Source: Scleroderma bovista | Taxonomy: Eukaryota; Basidiomycota; Agaricomycetes; Boletales; Sclerodermataceae | NCBI GenBank assembly: GCA_037178675.1 | Contig: JAYMGJ010000161.1 | Span: forward strand, 1-64,000 | Reading direction: 5' to 3' | Length of the DNA: 64,000 nt | Shown: positions 1 through 9,499 of the stretch, one piece after another | Layout: each line of letters opens with the position of its first letter | Position numbering within the stretch: position 1 is the first letter of the stretch | Notes under the pieces: model-generated | What the model saw: only the letters and a program-made list of their open reading frames with translations | The model's database searches: none | Told to the model about the DNA's origin: nothing | Position numbers and translations under genes: made by a program

Positions 1-1774
1 GATATGAATTCACTTGATTTAGGTGATAGTTGTGAGTTTTTCTGCTCTTGCCTTTGTCCTTGTCCTAAAACTGGGCAGCTGCAACAGCAAGAGCCGCTTC
101 TAATGCCCAAAAGATCAAAAAGATTCTTGGCGAAGATGCCCCAGAACATTTTACCAATACCAAGCCATGGTACCTTCAGCCTGATTATACCAAAGAAGAG
201 ATGGTCATCGACGTCGATGGAAGTGTTAGGGGCGGAACGGTCCCCGCGCTGGTTGAGCGCCTCACTTCACACGAGACGGGAGGTGAGGTGAGACATCATA
301 GAGGCTGCCTTGTCCTAACGACCACTCTCAGACCCAAATTTCATCAAAACCTTCCTCATGACGTATAAGTCTTTTACCACTTTGGATGACCTGTTTAATC
401 TGCTAGTGAAGCGCTTTAATATTTCGCCTCCTGACAACTTAACACCTAAAGAGTTGGAAGAGTGGAAGAAGCTTAAACAATATGTCATTCAAATGCGGTG
501 TGTAGTCATTCAGTACGTGTACTTGAAACATTGACAAATGGCCTCGTAGCGTTTTAAATACTATGAAAACGATGGTCACAGATGAAGATTTTCTGGAGAA
601 AGAAGATCGGTATATCCTCGATCGCATGAAAGAGTTCCTTTTGCAAGAGGGTCCTGGTAAGACGGCAATATCGAAGCAACTCCTTACACTGGTAGAACGT
701 GCTGTAAGTGATCACTATTCTACACCATTTCCTGTAAATAACTATTATCAGCGAGCGGGGGAGACGAAGAAGACGTTTACTCCAAATCTCGTTTCTCCGC
801 CAACATCAATCATGCCGAAGACAGCCAAGCGATTGAAGCTGCCTGATATTGATGCTCTAGAGCTTGCGCGGCAATTAACGATTTTGGAGAGTCACCTCTA
901 CCAGAAAATCCGTCCGATGGAATGTCTTCAAAGGGCCAGGGAACAGAAGACTGATCATAATGATAACATTGCACAGGTCATTCAAACCAGTAATAGGGTG
1001 CGCACCAGGAATTCATCAAATTGATAGAACTATCGCTAATTCTTACATCCTCAGATTGCCAACTGGGTTGCAGATACCGTTCTTAGCCATGAGGATTCGA
1101 GGAAGCGGGCCAATGTGCTAAAGCAGTTTATCCTTGTTGCGGATGTAAGTAGACACAGTTGTATCTCTACCTCCACTGATTTGTCTGTGGCGTATAGCGA
1201 TGTCGAAATCTGCATAATTATTCAAGCATGGTTGCCATCGTTTCTGGCCTCAATTCACCGCCTATCCGTCGCCTGAAGCGGTCGTGGGAGCAGGTCCATT
1301 CCCGACACTTAACACAGCTCAGCAATTGCGAAATGACAATCGACTCGGGAAAAAATTTCAATAATTATAGGTCAACTCTGGCGAAAGTCACTCCGCCATG
1401 TGTGCCTTTCATTGGTAATTGTGGTATTCGAGGTCATCCCTAGACAATGCTGATGAATGATATTAGGTGTCTTCCTCACCACTTTGACCTTCATCCAAGA
1501 TGGGAGCAAGGATAGCCTTCCAGGAAATTTGGTCAACTTCCGCAAGCGCCAAAAGGCTTCAGAAGTCATACAAGATATCCAGCGATGGCAAACGATACCC
1601 CACCACTTCCATCCCTTGACTTCGGTACAAGGATACTTGGAAGAGTCACTTGGTAAATTTAACGACCAAGTTGACGTTGGCGACATGTTTTGGAACCGTA
1701 GTCTTGAATTAGAACCCCGCGAGAGGGAGGATGAGAAAATGGCACGCTTACTGCAGGAAAGCGGGTTTTTGTAA
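1..1774 (+). CDS. Ras guanine-nucleotide exchange factor (Cdc25/Ste6-like), 3' part
   Basis: Catalyses GDP-GTP exchange on Ras-type GTPases at the plasma membrane (family knowledge). The gene is cut by the window edge, so its N-terminal part is absent. The first exons read through ILGEDAPEHF and a RasGEF N-terminal (REM) segment with DPNFIKTFLMTYKSF at about 330-370. The catalytic RasGEF domain follows: LARQLTILESHLYQKIRP at about 855-920, then IANWVADTVL, the helical-hairpin region MVAIVSGLNSPPIRRLKRSW from 1228, and the conserved VFLTTLTFIQDG at about 1467. It ends LLQESGFL-stop at 1774. At least six exons are joined by GT-AG introns; for example, the intron beginning GTAATTG at about 1420 joins PFIG to VFLTTL in frame. 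No frame break is seen in the visible part. It could equally be called CDC25 or STE6. Confidence 0.88.
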
Positions 1775-2898
1775 GAACCCAAGGGGCCCACACCTGTATT
1801 TTATTTCGTTTGTTTTATGTTTATGTTGTATGTACAGTTACAAACCATGGAGGATTTTTCTGTTACTAACAATATGCATGATTCTGTGGCTTGATTTTAT
1901 ACGAGGGTATCAAACTTTGTTCGAGATAAAGCAGGCTCTCAGGAGGTGAATGAACTTTGAAGACTTGAAAACCGACCTGGGTCTATTGCGCCACTGCCAT
2001 GATCGTATCAAGTTGGGTGTGCAAAGCCTGGATTACCAGGCTTTCACGCATCGTCGGCCCAGATCGGGTGCTCCGATAGGAGAATGCATAAGTCTAGCGA
2101 CGCGCGAGTCTGTCGAGTTTTCTGTTGTCCCCGGGAGGTGGACATTGGGAAAGTGAGTGATGAAGCTTCCTGAGTGTTGTATTTGGCCACTGGCCGGCCC
2201 AAAGGCCCTTATTAGCAGTGTGACCAGGCAGTGAGGATGTGTTCGAGATTCTGAGGTGCAGTAACAACTGAAGCAATGCTAGTATGTAGTATAGTGTGCG
2301 TTCTAAATTTAGTGGAACGACTATCTTCCTCTCTGAATGTCCAGTGGCTTTGGGTGTCAGAATATATGGCCGCTACGTGGCAAACTCACAAGACTATGAT
2401 TTATAGTTATTAGTTTTGATATATTAACTGCTCTACCTACAAGATAAATAGCTCGTAGTTGTACCCTGTATACTCATTGCGTTTGGACCTGGTTTGCACC
2501 CATCCACCCATCGTGGTCACCCTGATCGCCCCAGCCCGCGAATTCTAACATTGGGAGACCAAGTTATTGTGCCAAACATGTTTGGAAGTGAAGCACGTTG
2601 CACCGTCCATAGACACTCGGTAGGCGCCCCTCCTCATTGACCTTGCAGCCAACGGCCACATCTACCACAGTAATTGATGGACTAAAGGGAGGGGAAGGGA
2701 AAGGATACCAGTGACAGTATTCAGGATTTACCGATCATGGTCAGGCTAAGCGCCAGAATGGCTGGCCATTCCAACAGGCTTAGCTTTCCGATTTGATTTG
2801 ATGTAGCAAGTTGGCCTCTCAATGTAAGCGCTCCACCCACATCTTCGCTTCCGGTTTATATCATCCCTTAGTGCGCTCGATTCCTCTGCGAAGCTGAC
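1775..2898. other. Intergenic region between RasGEF and the split membrane-protein gene
   Basis: About 1.1 kb with no convincing gene. A 68-codon ORF at 1950-2156 has no recognisable motif. A 117-bp piece (2434-2550) recurs near 49.4 kb and is listed separately. The last 100 bp are probably the promoter and 5' UTR of the gene starting at 2899. Confidence 0.5.
2434..2550 (+). repeat. Probable LTR 3'-end relic, copy 1 (117 bp)
   Basis: The stretch from TACCTACAAGATAAATA to GCGAATTCTAACA recurs with about ten substitutions and the same length at 49321-49437. Both copies stop at TCTAACA, a terminus often seen in Copia-type LTRs, and the flanking sequence then diverges completely. No matching TGTTAGA start or coding region was found nearby, so this looks like the 3' end of a decayed solo LTR. 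Confidence 0.5.
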
Positions 2899-3500
2899 AT
2901 GGCCTCGAGCTCCTATACTCCAGACACCAACTTGTGGCTGGAGCGGTCACGCCTCAGTGGCATGATCTTGGGAGCTGTCTCATATGGTTGGTTCCATTGC
3001 CTGTAATCTTGGGTTACGGGGAGCCCACTCATCTTTCGACACGTTAGGTATGTTCTTACTTCTGACAGTCCAAGCTGGGACAGCTATCCTCCACCGTAGA
3101 AGAGGTGCACATGGCGTCCAACACCCATACCTTCTGGGCTATATTTGCATCACCTTCGTCTTGGCCATGATAGGATTTGCGGCAAACGTGAAGTACACAG
3201 AGATAATATGGATCGATTTGCGGAACGCACCGGGAGGGCCAGCTGCTTTGATCCGAGATGAATTGAGCTACTGGATCAATGTCATGACCATGGCCTGGTA
3301 TGTCTAAGACCGATGCGATCATTTACAATATTTACAAACAAGTCCAGCTACTACATCATGGAATGGTTCATGCAAGCCCTCTTGGTATGCATGTTCCGGA
3401 TTGCCTGTGTGGTGAAAGTTGACGTTCGGAATTAGTTTCACCGATGTTTCGTAATCTTTGGCGGAGCGACATATATTGCAATACCCATGGGTATCCTTTT

Positions 3501-3505
3501 ACTTG
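3501..3505. repeat. Target-site duplication ACTTG, left copy
   Basis: ACTTG directly precedes the LTR start TGTCAG at 3506 and is repeated exactly at 11593-11597. Five bases is the usual target duplication for Ty3/gypsy integrases. Confidence 0.93.
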
Positions 3506-4195
3506 TGTCAGAACCGTTTCCTCCGACGAACTCCGACGCAAGCGGAGTTAAGTGCGAAGGGTTGTCGACGACAGGTGGAGGAGATGCGGAAGGGTTTGAG
3601 GACTTGGCTTCAGCGTATGTGCTGCGCCCTTGCGATACCTGCGTCCTCGTATTTCGGAGGACTAAGGGACAGAGAGACGGAGGTCCGACGAAGGTCGGAG
3701 TTGCCAGAAGGCAGAGGAGACAGAGGAGGGCAGAGGAGAGTTCGCGGGAGGTATTCAAGCTGATATTCGAACTGAGGGACAATCCCCTCAGCGTGCGGAG
3801 TACTTATACTTTACATCGGGAATGTACAGTAACCGAGAAGCGGAGAGAAACACAGCGGAGACGTAGGTAAGAGTCTGCGGATGACAAACGGATGAGTAAC
3901 ATACACGGAACGGAGATCAGTGATAAGCGTAACGGATCAAAAGGTTAACGGATCACAGCTATGAGTAATCATATCTAATCTAAAACGGGAACAAAGGAAA
4001 CAGGAACAGAGACGGAACGGAAGCATACGATAACCGGAGGCATAGGCGCGGAACTATATACCAAAAGGAGACGGAGCGTCAATAGTCGGAGCGGAGATGG
4101 ATACATAGCGTCGGAGGTGTGCGATTACGATCGGACTTGAGTTTACAACAGACTAGAGGCCTTGCGGAGTCACGAGGCGTCACGCGGTCGTGACA
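3506..4195 (-). repeat. Long terminal repeat (3' LTR in element orientation)
   Basis: 690 bp, starting TGTCAGAACCG and ending GGTCGTGACA, with short terminal inverted repeats TGTCA/TGACA. It matches 10903-11592 with no difference that I could find. It interrupts the fourth coding exon of the host membrane-protein gene. Confidence 0.95.
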
Positions 4196-4198
4196 GTA

Positions 4199-4208
4199 TC
4201 CCCCCTTC
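4199..4208 (-). other. Polypurine tract of the retrotransposon
   Basis: On the element strand this reads GAAGGGGGGA and lies three bases before the 3' LTR start. Its purine content and position are what is expected for the RNase H-resistant primer of plus-strand DNA synthesis. Confidence 0.8.
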
Positions 4209-4313
4209 AGGGCCTGAACCCTTGAGGGCCTTTGTGCGTGTGGACTTCGCGATTTTGGCATTGTTCTGCTGAGATAAGCTTTTGATCGGAGTTCGGAATT
4301 TACCGTGGGCGCG

Positions 4314-4320
4314 TATAAGA
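4314..4320 (+). promoter_or_regulatory. TATA box of the antisense gene
   Basis: TATAAGA lies 59 bp upstream of ATG 4373, inside the element's internal region and outside the LTR. The spacing allows a transcription start near 4345 and a short 5' UTR. It suggests that the antisense gene has its own promoter. Confidence 0.5.
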
Positions 4321-4372
4321 GTGCGACGCATGTTGTCCGCATTGTTCAAACACCTTGTCCTTCTACCACAAC

Positions 4373-5664
4373 ATGGCTTCCCAACACACCACACCCATCC
4401 CCGCCGAGAACCAGCAACGCGACTGGAAGGAAGCGGAAGACCACGAGCTGGTCACCGACTCTGAAGACGACGAGGCCGACGCAACGGCGAAGTTCGTGGA
4501 GCGCGAGCGGAGAGAAGTAGCGAGGAAGGCGGCGGAAGCAGAGCAGCGACGAAAGGTAGAGGAGGCGCGAGCGGAAGTGCAGAGGAGGAAGGAGGTGCGT
4601 GGCGAACGCACTGTTCGCAAGGTAGTACTGACGCGAAGGCGACATGGCAGGCACGCAGGGCCGAAGAGGCTCGCAAAGCGGAGGAGGCGAGAGCAGAGGC
4701 GGAGCGCAAGGCGGAAGAAGAGGCGAAGGCGGAAGCAGCGCGTAAAGCGGAGGAGGAACGGAAAGCAGAGGAAGCGCGAGAGCGCGAGAAGCGGATCGAG
4801 GCGCTGCAAGAGGCGCATATAGAGCGACAGAGGCAGGAGTTCGAGGCGCGGAAGGCGCTGGGGCAGCAGCGGCGGTTACAGGCGCGAGCGGAGTCTATCG
4901 CGGCTACACAAGGTAGCGGAGAGGGGACGATGGCGGCGCCAACAGTGACGACAGCGGTGAGGCGTTCTGCCTGCGTGAGGTGCCGGGAACACCTCAACAA
5001 CCCGATTGGGTGTGTGGCTCAGGCGAGCTCGAAGGCGACGGCCTGTGCACGCTGCCAGGCTGCACGCAAATCGTGCTCGTGGAGCACGGCAGGGAAGGCT
5101 GCGGAGGCGTCGACACCAGCGGGGAGCGCGACGGAGGGAAGTGGGAAGCCGGTGGAGAAGCGCGCGACGAAGAGGAGGTCGAGGACCGCGACGAACACGT
5201 CGCCAAGGGGCGGAGAGAAGCGCAAGAAGACCCGTACGACGACGGAGGAGGGGGAAGACGAAGAGGAGATGTTTGGGGTCCCGAAGGCGATGGCGGAGGA
5301 GCAGCGCGACGCGCTGGGTATGCTTACCCAGTCGCTAGCGCAGCTGTCGGAGCGCTTGGCAGCCTCCGAGGCGCGGGAGATCGAGAGGCTCGAGATCGAG
5401 CGAGAGCGCTTGGCGCTCGAAAGGAGGCGGTCGGCGAGGGAGGACGAGAGGGTGGAGATGGAGAGGGCTCGATTGGAGATCGAGCAACAGCGGGCGGAGG
5501 ACATGTGGCGCCTTGGCACGTTGGTGCGGGCGCCCTTTGTCCAAGGGTCGTCGACAGGGTCGACGCGGAGGGAGTTGGAGGCGGCGAAGGCGACCGAGGT
5601 CGAGAAAGGAGCGGAGGCGGACGATGAAGATGGTATGGCCGACGCGGAGGGAGAGGATGACTGA
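4373..5664 (+). CDS. Antisense accessory gene of the retrotransposon: coiled-coil, cysteine-motif protein (411 aa)
   Basis: No known family recognised. The gene runs opposite to gag-pol. Exon 1 (4373-4594, 74 codons) and exon 2 (4651-5664) are separated by a 56-base intron with a GTGCGT donor, TACTGAC branch site and GGCAG acceptor. Splicing changes the frame and joins one charged coiled coil into another. The N terminus is acidic (residues 1-50). Alanine-, glutamate- and arginine-rich heptad-like sequence covers about 50-160. Six cysteines follow at about 182, 185, 195, 206, 209 and 216 (C-x2-C-x9-C-x10-C-x2-C-x6-C), suggesting a metal-binding motif. Then come basic clusters such as KRATKRRSR (possible nuclear signals), an acidic patch, a second coiled coil (about 285-360) and an acidic tail. 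The frame is open throughout while the opposite strand carries no known domain. It converges tail-to-tail with pol, 113 bp apart. A nucleic-acid-binding or regulatory role is inference only. Confidence 0.72.
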
Positions 5665-5777
5665 CGGACTAACTGCATATATTTTTTTTACTTTTGTACT
5701 ACCGTTTTTGTTATTTGAATGGAGTATTTTTGCGGATTTGTAAGATATCGGAGTGAGTTCGGATGTGGCAGGATGAT
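5665..5777. terminator. Convergent 3' end region between antisense gene and pol
   Basis: A short AT-rich spacer with a long T run (about 5680-5715) separates the two convergent stop codons. It probably holds the antisense gene's 3' UTR and polyadenylation signals. No precise signal was identified. Confidence 0.3.
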
Positions 5778-8700
5778 TTAGGCGGACTTGTGCGGACCAG
5801 GTTTGCCTGGGTACTTGTGATGGAAATCTTCGACGAGCTCCGACGCATGGTCGAGCTCAGTGGCAAGGAGCCACGATGTTTCTTCATCTGTACCGGCGTA
5901 GCCAGCCCAGCGGACTAAGTAGAGGAGTTGGCAGTGGCGTCTTCTGCGGTCGATCTTGGAGTCTAAGATTTCTTCGACTTCGTATTCGACTTCTCCGTCG
6001 ACTTCGATCGGAGGTGGCGGAGATTGGACGCGATTGGGAATACTGCTTTGGTGGGAGGTCTCGAGTTGAGACACGTGGAATACTGGGTGCACGGACTTCA
6101 TGGTGTCGGGAAGTCGGAGCGTGAAGGAGAGCGATCCAGGTTTGGCTATTATTTCGAAGGGTCCGAAATTCTTGTCGGAGAGCTTCTTGGAGGGGCGCGT
6201 AGACCTGAAATACTTTGCTTTCACATAGACTTGATCACCTATCTTGAAATCCGGCGGAGTTGATCTTTTCGCATCTGCGGGGCCTTGGTAGCGCTGTTGC
6301 GCAAGGGCCATCTCAGAGCGGAGGAACTCATGGAGTTCTTTGAGGTCGGAGGTATATTCTTGAGCGCGGGAAGAACTGAGGCCCAAGTCGGAGTTGACTG
6401 CGATGTCGGGGTGGTAGCCTTTATTAGCGAAGAAGGGTGAGACACCAGTGGTTGCGCTAGGGGAGTTATTAAACGCGAACTCCGCAAGTGGGAGGAGTTC
6501 GGCCCAGTTGTCTTGTTGATAATTGCAGTAGATTCGGAGGTACTGCTCGAGTGTTTGGTTCGTCCGCTCGGTTTGACCATCTCCTTCTGGGTGATAGCCA
6601 GAGGTGAAATGTAAGGTCATTCCGAGTGCTTTTCCGAGTGATCGGAAGAAGTGAGAGACGAACTCCGAACCTCTGTCGGAGGTGACATGGGTGGGTACTC
6701 CGTGTTTGGAAAACACATGCGCGACGAAGAGCTTGGCAAGCTCAGGGGAAGTGATGGTGTCGTAGGTCGGAATGAATATTCCTTGCTTCGAGAGGCGGTC
6801 CACGACGACTAGGATGGAGGTGAATCCATCGGAAGAAGGTAGTTGCTCGATGAAGTCCATGGATATGGAATGCCATGGGCGAGCGGGGATCGGGAGTTGT
6901 TTTAGTAGGCCGTAGGGTCTGTGCCTAGGGACCTTAGCACGTCCGCAGGATGTGCAGGAACTTACGTAGTCTTTTACGAAGGTGCGGACACCTGGCCAGG
7001 TATATTCCCGGCGGACTAGTTCCAAAGTGCGGTTCTGGCCGAAGTGGCCGGAGAGCGGATGGTCGTGCTTGTAGCGGAGGACTCTGAGGCGGAGGTCGTT
7101 GGTGTCCGGCACGTAGATCCTATCATCAAGGCGGAGCAAGCCAGCGGAGTCCGTTGACCACCGAGAATCGGATGAGTCGGACTTGTGACTGAGCGCGACG
7201 GGATCAGAGGGGAGGGCTGCGAGGATGTCTTTGTGGAGTTGTTCCACGTCGACGAGGATGGCAGCGCGGATTGCCGGAGTGAGGAGAATGGTTGCCCTAA
7301 GGGAGGACGCGAGTTGTTCTTGGGTGAACATGGGTCGGAGGTTGTGTGGGTTGACCCGAGCGTAGTCCCTATCCCCCTCTTTTGGGTAGACGTCCCAGCG
7401 TCGAGTGAGGGCATCGGGTTTAGCTCCGAGGCGTCCAGGGCGGAAGCGGATGGCGAGGTTGAACTGGGAGAGATACTCCGACCAGCGGGCTTGACGCCGA
7501 GTCAAGACCTTGGAGCTGGAGAAATACTCCAAATTCTTGTGGTCAGTGACCACGTCGACCGGAGTGGCGGAGCCCTCAAGGTAGTGTCGCCAGTGCTTGA
7601 AGGCCTCGAAGATGGCCAAAAGCTCCTTGTCATGGGTGTCGTAGTTGAGCTCAGGGGCGGACAGAGTCCGCGAATAGTATGCGACAGGGCGGAGGACCTC
7701 GTCGGAGCCAGTGATGGAAAGGATTCCAGCAATGGCGTAGTCCGAAGCATCGGTCTCCACAGTCAGCGGAGCGTCAGGGACCCAGTGGGTAAGGATAGGA
7801 GCGGAGGTGAAGGCCTTCTTCAGGAGGTTAAAGGCGGAGCGACAGTCCTCACCAAAATTCCAAGGAATGTTTTTGCGGGTAAGCCGCGTGAGAGGTACGA
7901 CGATGTCGGAGTAGTTGAAGATGAAACGACGGTAGAAATTCGCAAAACCGAGGAAGGACTGGATGTCCTTTACCTTGCGGGGTTCTGGCCAGTCGGAGAT
8001 GGCTTTGACTTTGTCGGCGGACATGGAAAGGCCATCGGGGGAGAGGCAGAAGCCCAGGTATTCGGTGGAGGTGGTATGGAATTCGCACTTCTCTGGCTTA
8101 GCAAAGAGATTATGCTTGCGGAGGCGTCGGAGGACTTCGCGGACATGCTGTTGATGCGATTCGATGTCTTCGGAGTAGATAAGGATGTCGTCTAGGTAGA
8201 CGACAACACAGACATCAAGCATGTCGGAGAGAATGCTGTTAACAAATCGCTGGAAAGCCGCGGGAGCATTGGTCAAGCCGAAAGGCATGACATTCCACTC
8301 GAAGGAACCATACCGCGTGCGAAACGCGGTCTTCCATTCATCCCCTTCAGCGATGCGGACCAAGTGATACGCGTGGCGGAGATCGATCTTTGAGTAGATC
8401 TTTGCCTTGCTGGGGGAATCGAGGAGGTCGGAGATGAGAGGGAGTGGGTAGCGGTCTTTCTTTGATATTTTGTTCAGTCCTCTGTAGTCGACGCAGAGGC
8501 GGAGTGATCCATCCTTTTTGCGTACGAACAGGACAGGAGCTCCATGAGCGGAGGTCGACTGTCGAATAAAGCCGTAGGAGAGGTGCTCGTCGATGAATGT
8601 GCGGAGCGCCCCTAATTCAGTCTGTGAAAGGGAGTACACAGTGCCCAGTGGAGGACTAGCGCCTTCCTCCAAATCGATTCGGAGATCATACTCGCGATGC

Positions 8701-8924
8701 GGAGCGAGCGTGGTAGCTTTTGCCTTGCTGAAGACGTCAGCGAAGTCATGGTAGACTTCTGGCACAGCGGAGAGATTGGGAGAATCGACAGGAGTGGCAG
8801 CGGAGGCTGAGCGGAGCTTCGCTTCTTCTGGGCGGATGTACAGCGTGAAGTTGGTAGATCCCGTGAGTTTGCAAGCGCGCGCGAATGCAGCAGCGCCTAT
8901 CAGCGAAACGTAGGGAGCGGTCAA
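5778..8924 (-). CDS. pol: Pol: reverse transcriptase-RNase H-integrase-chromodomain polyprotein part
   Basis: Copies the element RNA into DNA and integrates it. From the first residue shown (a TTG codon at 8924, not a true start), the reverse transcriptase covers about 130-300, with catalytic YLDD at 243-246. RNase H follows with D392, E434 and D461. The integrase zinc motif is H622/H627/C657/C660. The integrase core has D690, D750 and E786, with exactly 35 residues between the last two. A C-terminal chromodomain at about 985-1045 begins EVEEILD and contains YLVRWAGY. All key residues are present. The frame is open upstream of 8924 to about 9045 and differs by one base from the protease frame. 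Expression therefore needs a frame change between protease and RT, or this copy carries an indel. Confidence 0.95.
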   Translation of the reverse strand: MTAPYVSLIGAAAFARACKLTGSTNFTLYIRPEEAKLRSASAATPVDSPNLSAVPEVYHDFADVFSKAKATTLAPHREYDLRIDLEEGASPPLGTVYSLSQTELGALRTFIDEHLSYGFIRQSTSAHGAPVLFVRKKDGSLRLCVDYRGLNKISKKDRYPLPLISDLLDSPSKAKIYSKIDLRHAYHLVRIAEGDEWKTAFRTRYGSFEWNVMPFGLTNAPAAFQRFVNSILSDMLDVCVVVYLDDILIYSEDIESHQQHVREVLRRLRKHNLFAKPEKCEFHTTSTEYLGFCLSPDGLSMSADKVKAISDWPEPRKVKDIQSFLGFANFYRRFIFNYSDIVVPLTRLTRKNIPWNFGEDCRSAFNLLKKAFTSAPILTHWVPDAPLTVETDASDYAIAGILSITGSDEVLRPVAYYSRTLSAPELNYDTHDKELLAIFEAFKHWRHYLEGSATPVDVVTDHKNLEYFSSSKVLTRRQARWSEYLSQFNLAIRFRPGRLGAKPDALTRRWDVYPKEGDRDYARVNPHNLRPMFTQEQLASSLRATILLTPAIRAAILVDVEQLHKDILAALPSDPVALSHKSDSSDSRWSTDSAGLLRLDDRIYVPDTNDLRLRVLRYKHDHPLSGHFGQNRTLELVRREYTWPGVRTFVKDYVSSCTSCGRAKVPRHRPYGLLKQLPIPARPWHSISMDFIEQLPSSDGFTSILVVVDRLSKQGIFIPTYDTITSPELAKLFVAHVFSKHGVPTHVTSDRGSEFVSHFFRSLGKALGMTLHFTSGYHPEGDGQTERTNQTLEQYLRIYCNYQQDNWAELLPLAEFAFNNSPSATTGVSPFFANKGYHPDIAVNSDLGLSSSRAQEYTSDLKELHEFLRSEMALAQQRYQGPADAKRSTPPDFKIGDQVYVKAKYFRSTRPSKKLSDKNFGPFEIIAKPGSLSFTLRLPDTMKSVHPVFHVSQLETSHQSSIPNRVQSPPPPIEVDGEVEYEVEEILDSKIDRRRRHCQLLYLVRWAGYAGTDEETSWLLATELDHASELVEDFHHKYPGKPGPHKSA

Positions 8925-9499
8925 CTGAGGCGAGTCGGAGTCAGAGGGCGGAGATGAGTCCTCAGGTGGCGGAGCCGTGGGGCAGTCGCAGAGGCGGACT
9001 CGACAGAAGGAGGTACCGGGGATGCGGGCATTCGCAGTGTGCCTTTACGGAATTCGATGTGGCCCAAAACCCAGTCAATCAACGGATTGTAGTGGGTGAG
9101 CCAGCTATGTCCGAGGACCAGCACGCAGGAGGAATCCAGCGGAGTTACGTAGAATGTTTCGGAGTTGACTTCGCCTGTGGAGAACTGAATGTCGAGTTTG
9201 ATGGCTTTAGTAATGAAGGTGTTCGTAGAACCGTCTAGGAGGCGGAGTTCAAGCGGAGCGATTGCGTAGGTTTCGAGAGAGTGTTTATTAACAAATTTGC
9301 TATCTATGAAACAGTGGCTAGAGCCAGAGTCAACGAGAGTGGAAACAGGAGGAGTAGCGACAGGGGACGTAATCGTGACGGAGGGCATAAGGGAGTTGGG
9401 ATCGGAGAGAGCGGACGCGTTGAGGCGTAACTCCGTAGGTGCACAGTCGGAGTCAACGCAACCCCCAGCTTGTGCGGAGTTCTGGGAGCTGCTGTCTAA
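8921..9499 (-). CDS. Protease ORF of the retrotransposon
   Basis: Retropepsin-type aspartic protease that matures Gag-Pol. The active-site triad is in LVDSGSSHCFID (DSG), followed by LLDGS and a hydrophobic VLGHSWL near the end of the domain. The ORF is open from the gag stop region and lies in the -1 frame relative to gag, so translation probably enters by ribosomal frameshifting at 9499-9505 and not from the internal ATG at 9388. It ends at a TGA at 8921-8923 after a proline/serine-rich linker. Meanwhile the RT frame is already open one base over, giving a roughly 120-bp overlap. Confidence 0.8.
   Translation of the reverse strand, partial: LDSSSQNSAQAGGCVDSDCAPTELRLNASALSDPNSLMPSVTITSPVATPPVSTLVDSGSSHCFIDSKFVNKHSLETYAIAPLELRLLDGSTNTFITKAIKLDIQFSTGEVNSETFYVTPLDSSCVLVLGHSWLTHYNPLIDWVLGHIEFRKGTLRMPASPVPPSVESASATAPRLRHLRTHLRPLTPTRLS

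Noticed and set aside
1950..2276. Short ORFs on both strands downstream of RasGEF
   Set aside because: No family signature, no introns, mutually overlapping.
3487..3870. Plus-strand ORF across the LTR (also at 10860-11267)
   Set aside because: Repeated in both LTRs and reading through the host-LTR junction. Arginine-rich with no motif, so an accidental LTR frame.
4979..5081. Six-cysteine motif as a canonical Zn2Cys6 transcription-factor domain
   Set aside because: The spacing C-x2-C-x9-C-x10-C-x2-C-x6-C does not fit the C-x2-C-x6-C-x5~12-C-x2-C-x6~8-C rule, and the basic residues between the first cysteines are missing.
4363..5678. Long minus-strand ORFs (4363-4818, 4452-5000, 5019-5678) opposite the antisense gene
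   Set aside because: They are serine/alanine/arginine low-complexity mirror frames of the coiled-coil coding sequence, mutually overlapping and lacking splice logic. The plus-strand gene has a clean intron and varied motifs.
7185..8195. 336-codon plus-strand ORF
   Set aside because: It lies exactly antisense to the conserved RT and RNase H parts of pol. Its sequence is a shadow of GC-biased codons, with no promoter, intron or motif.
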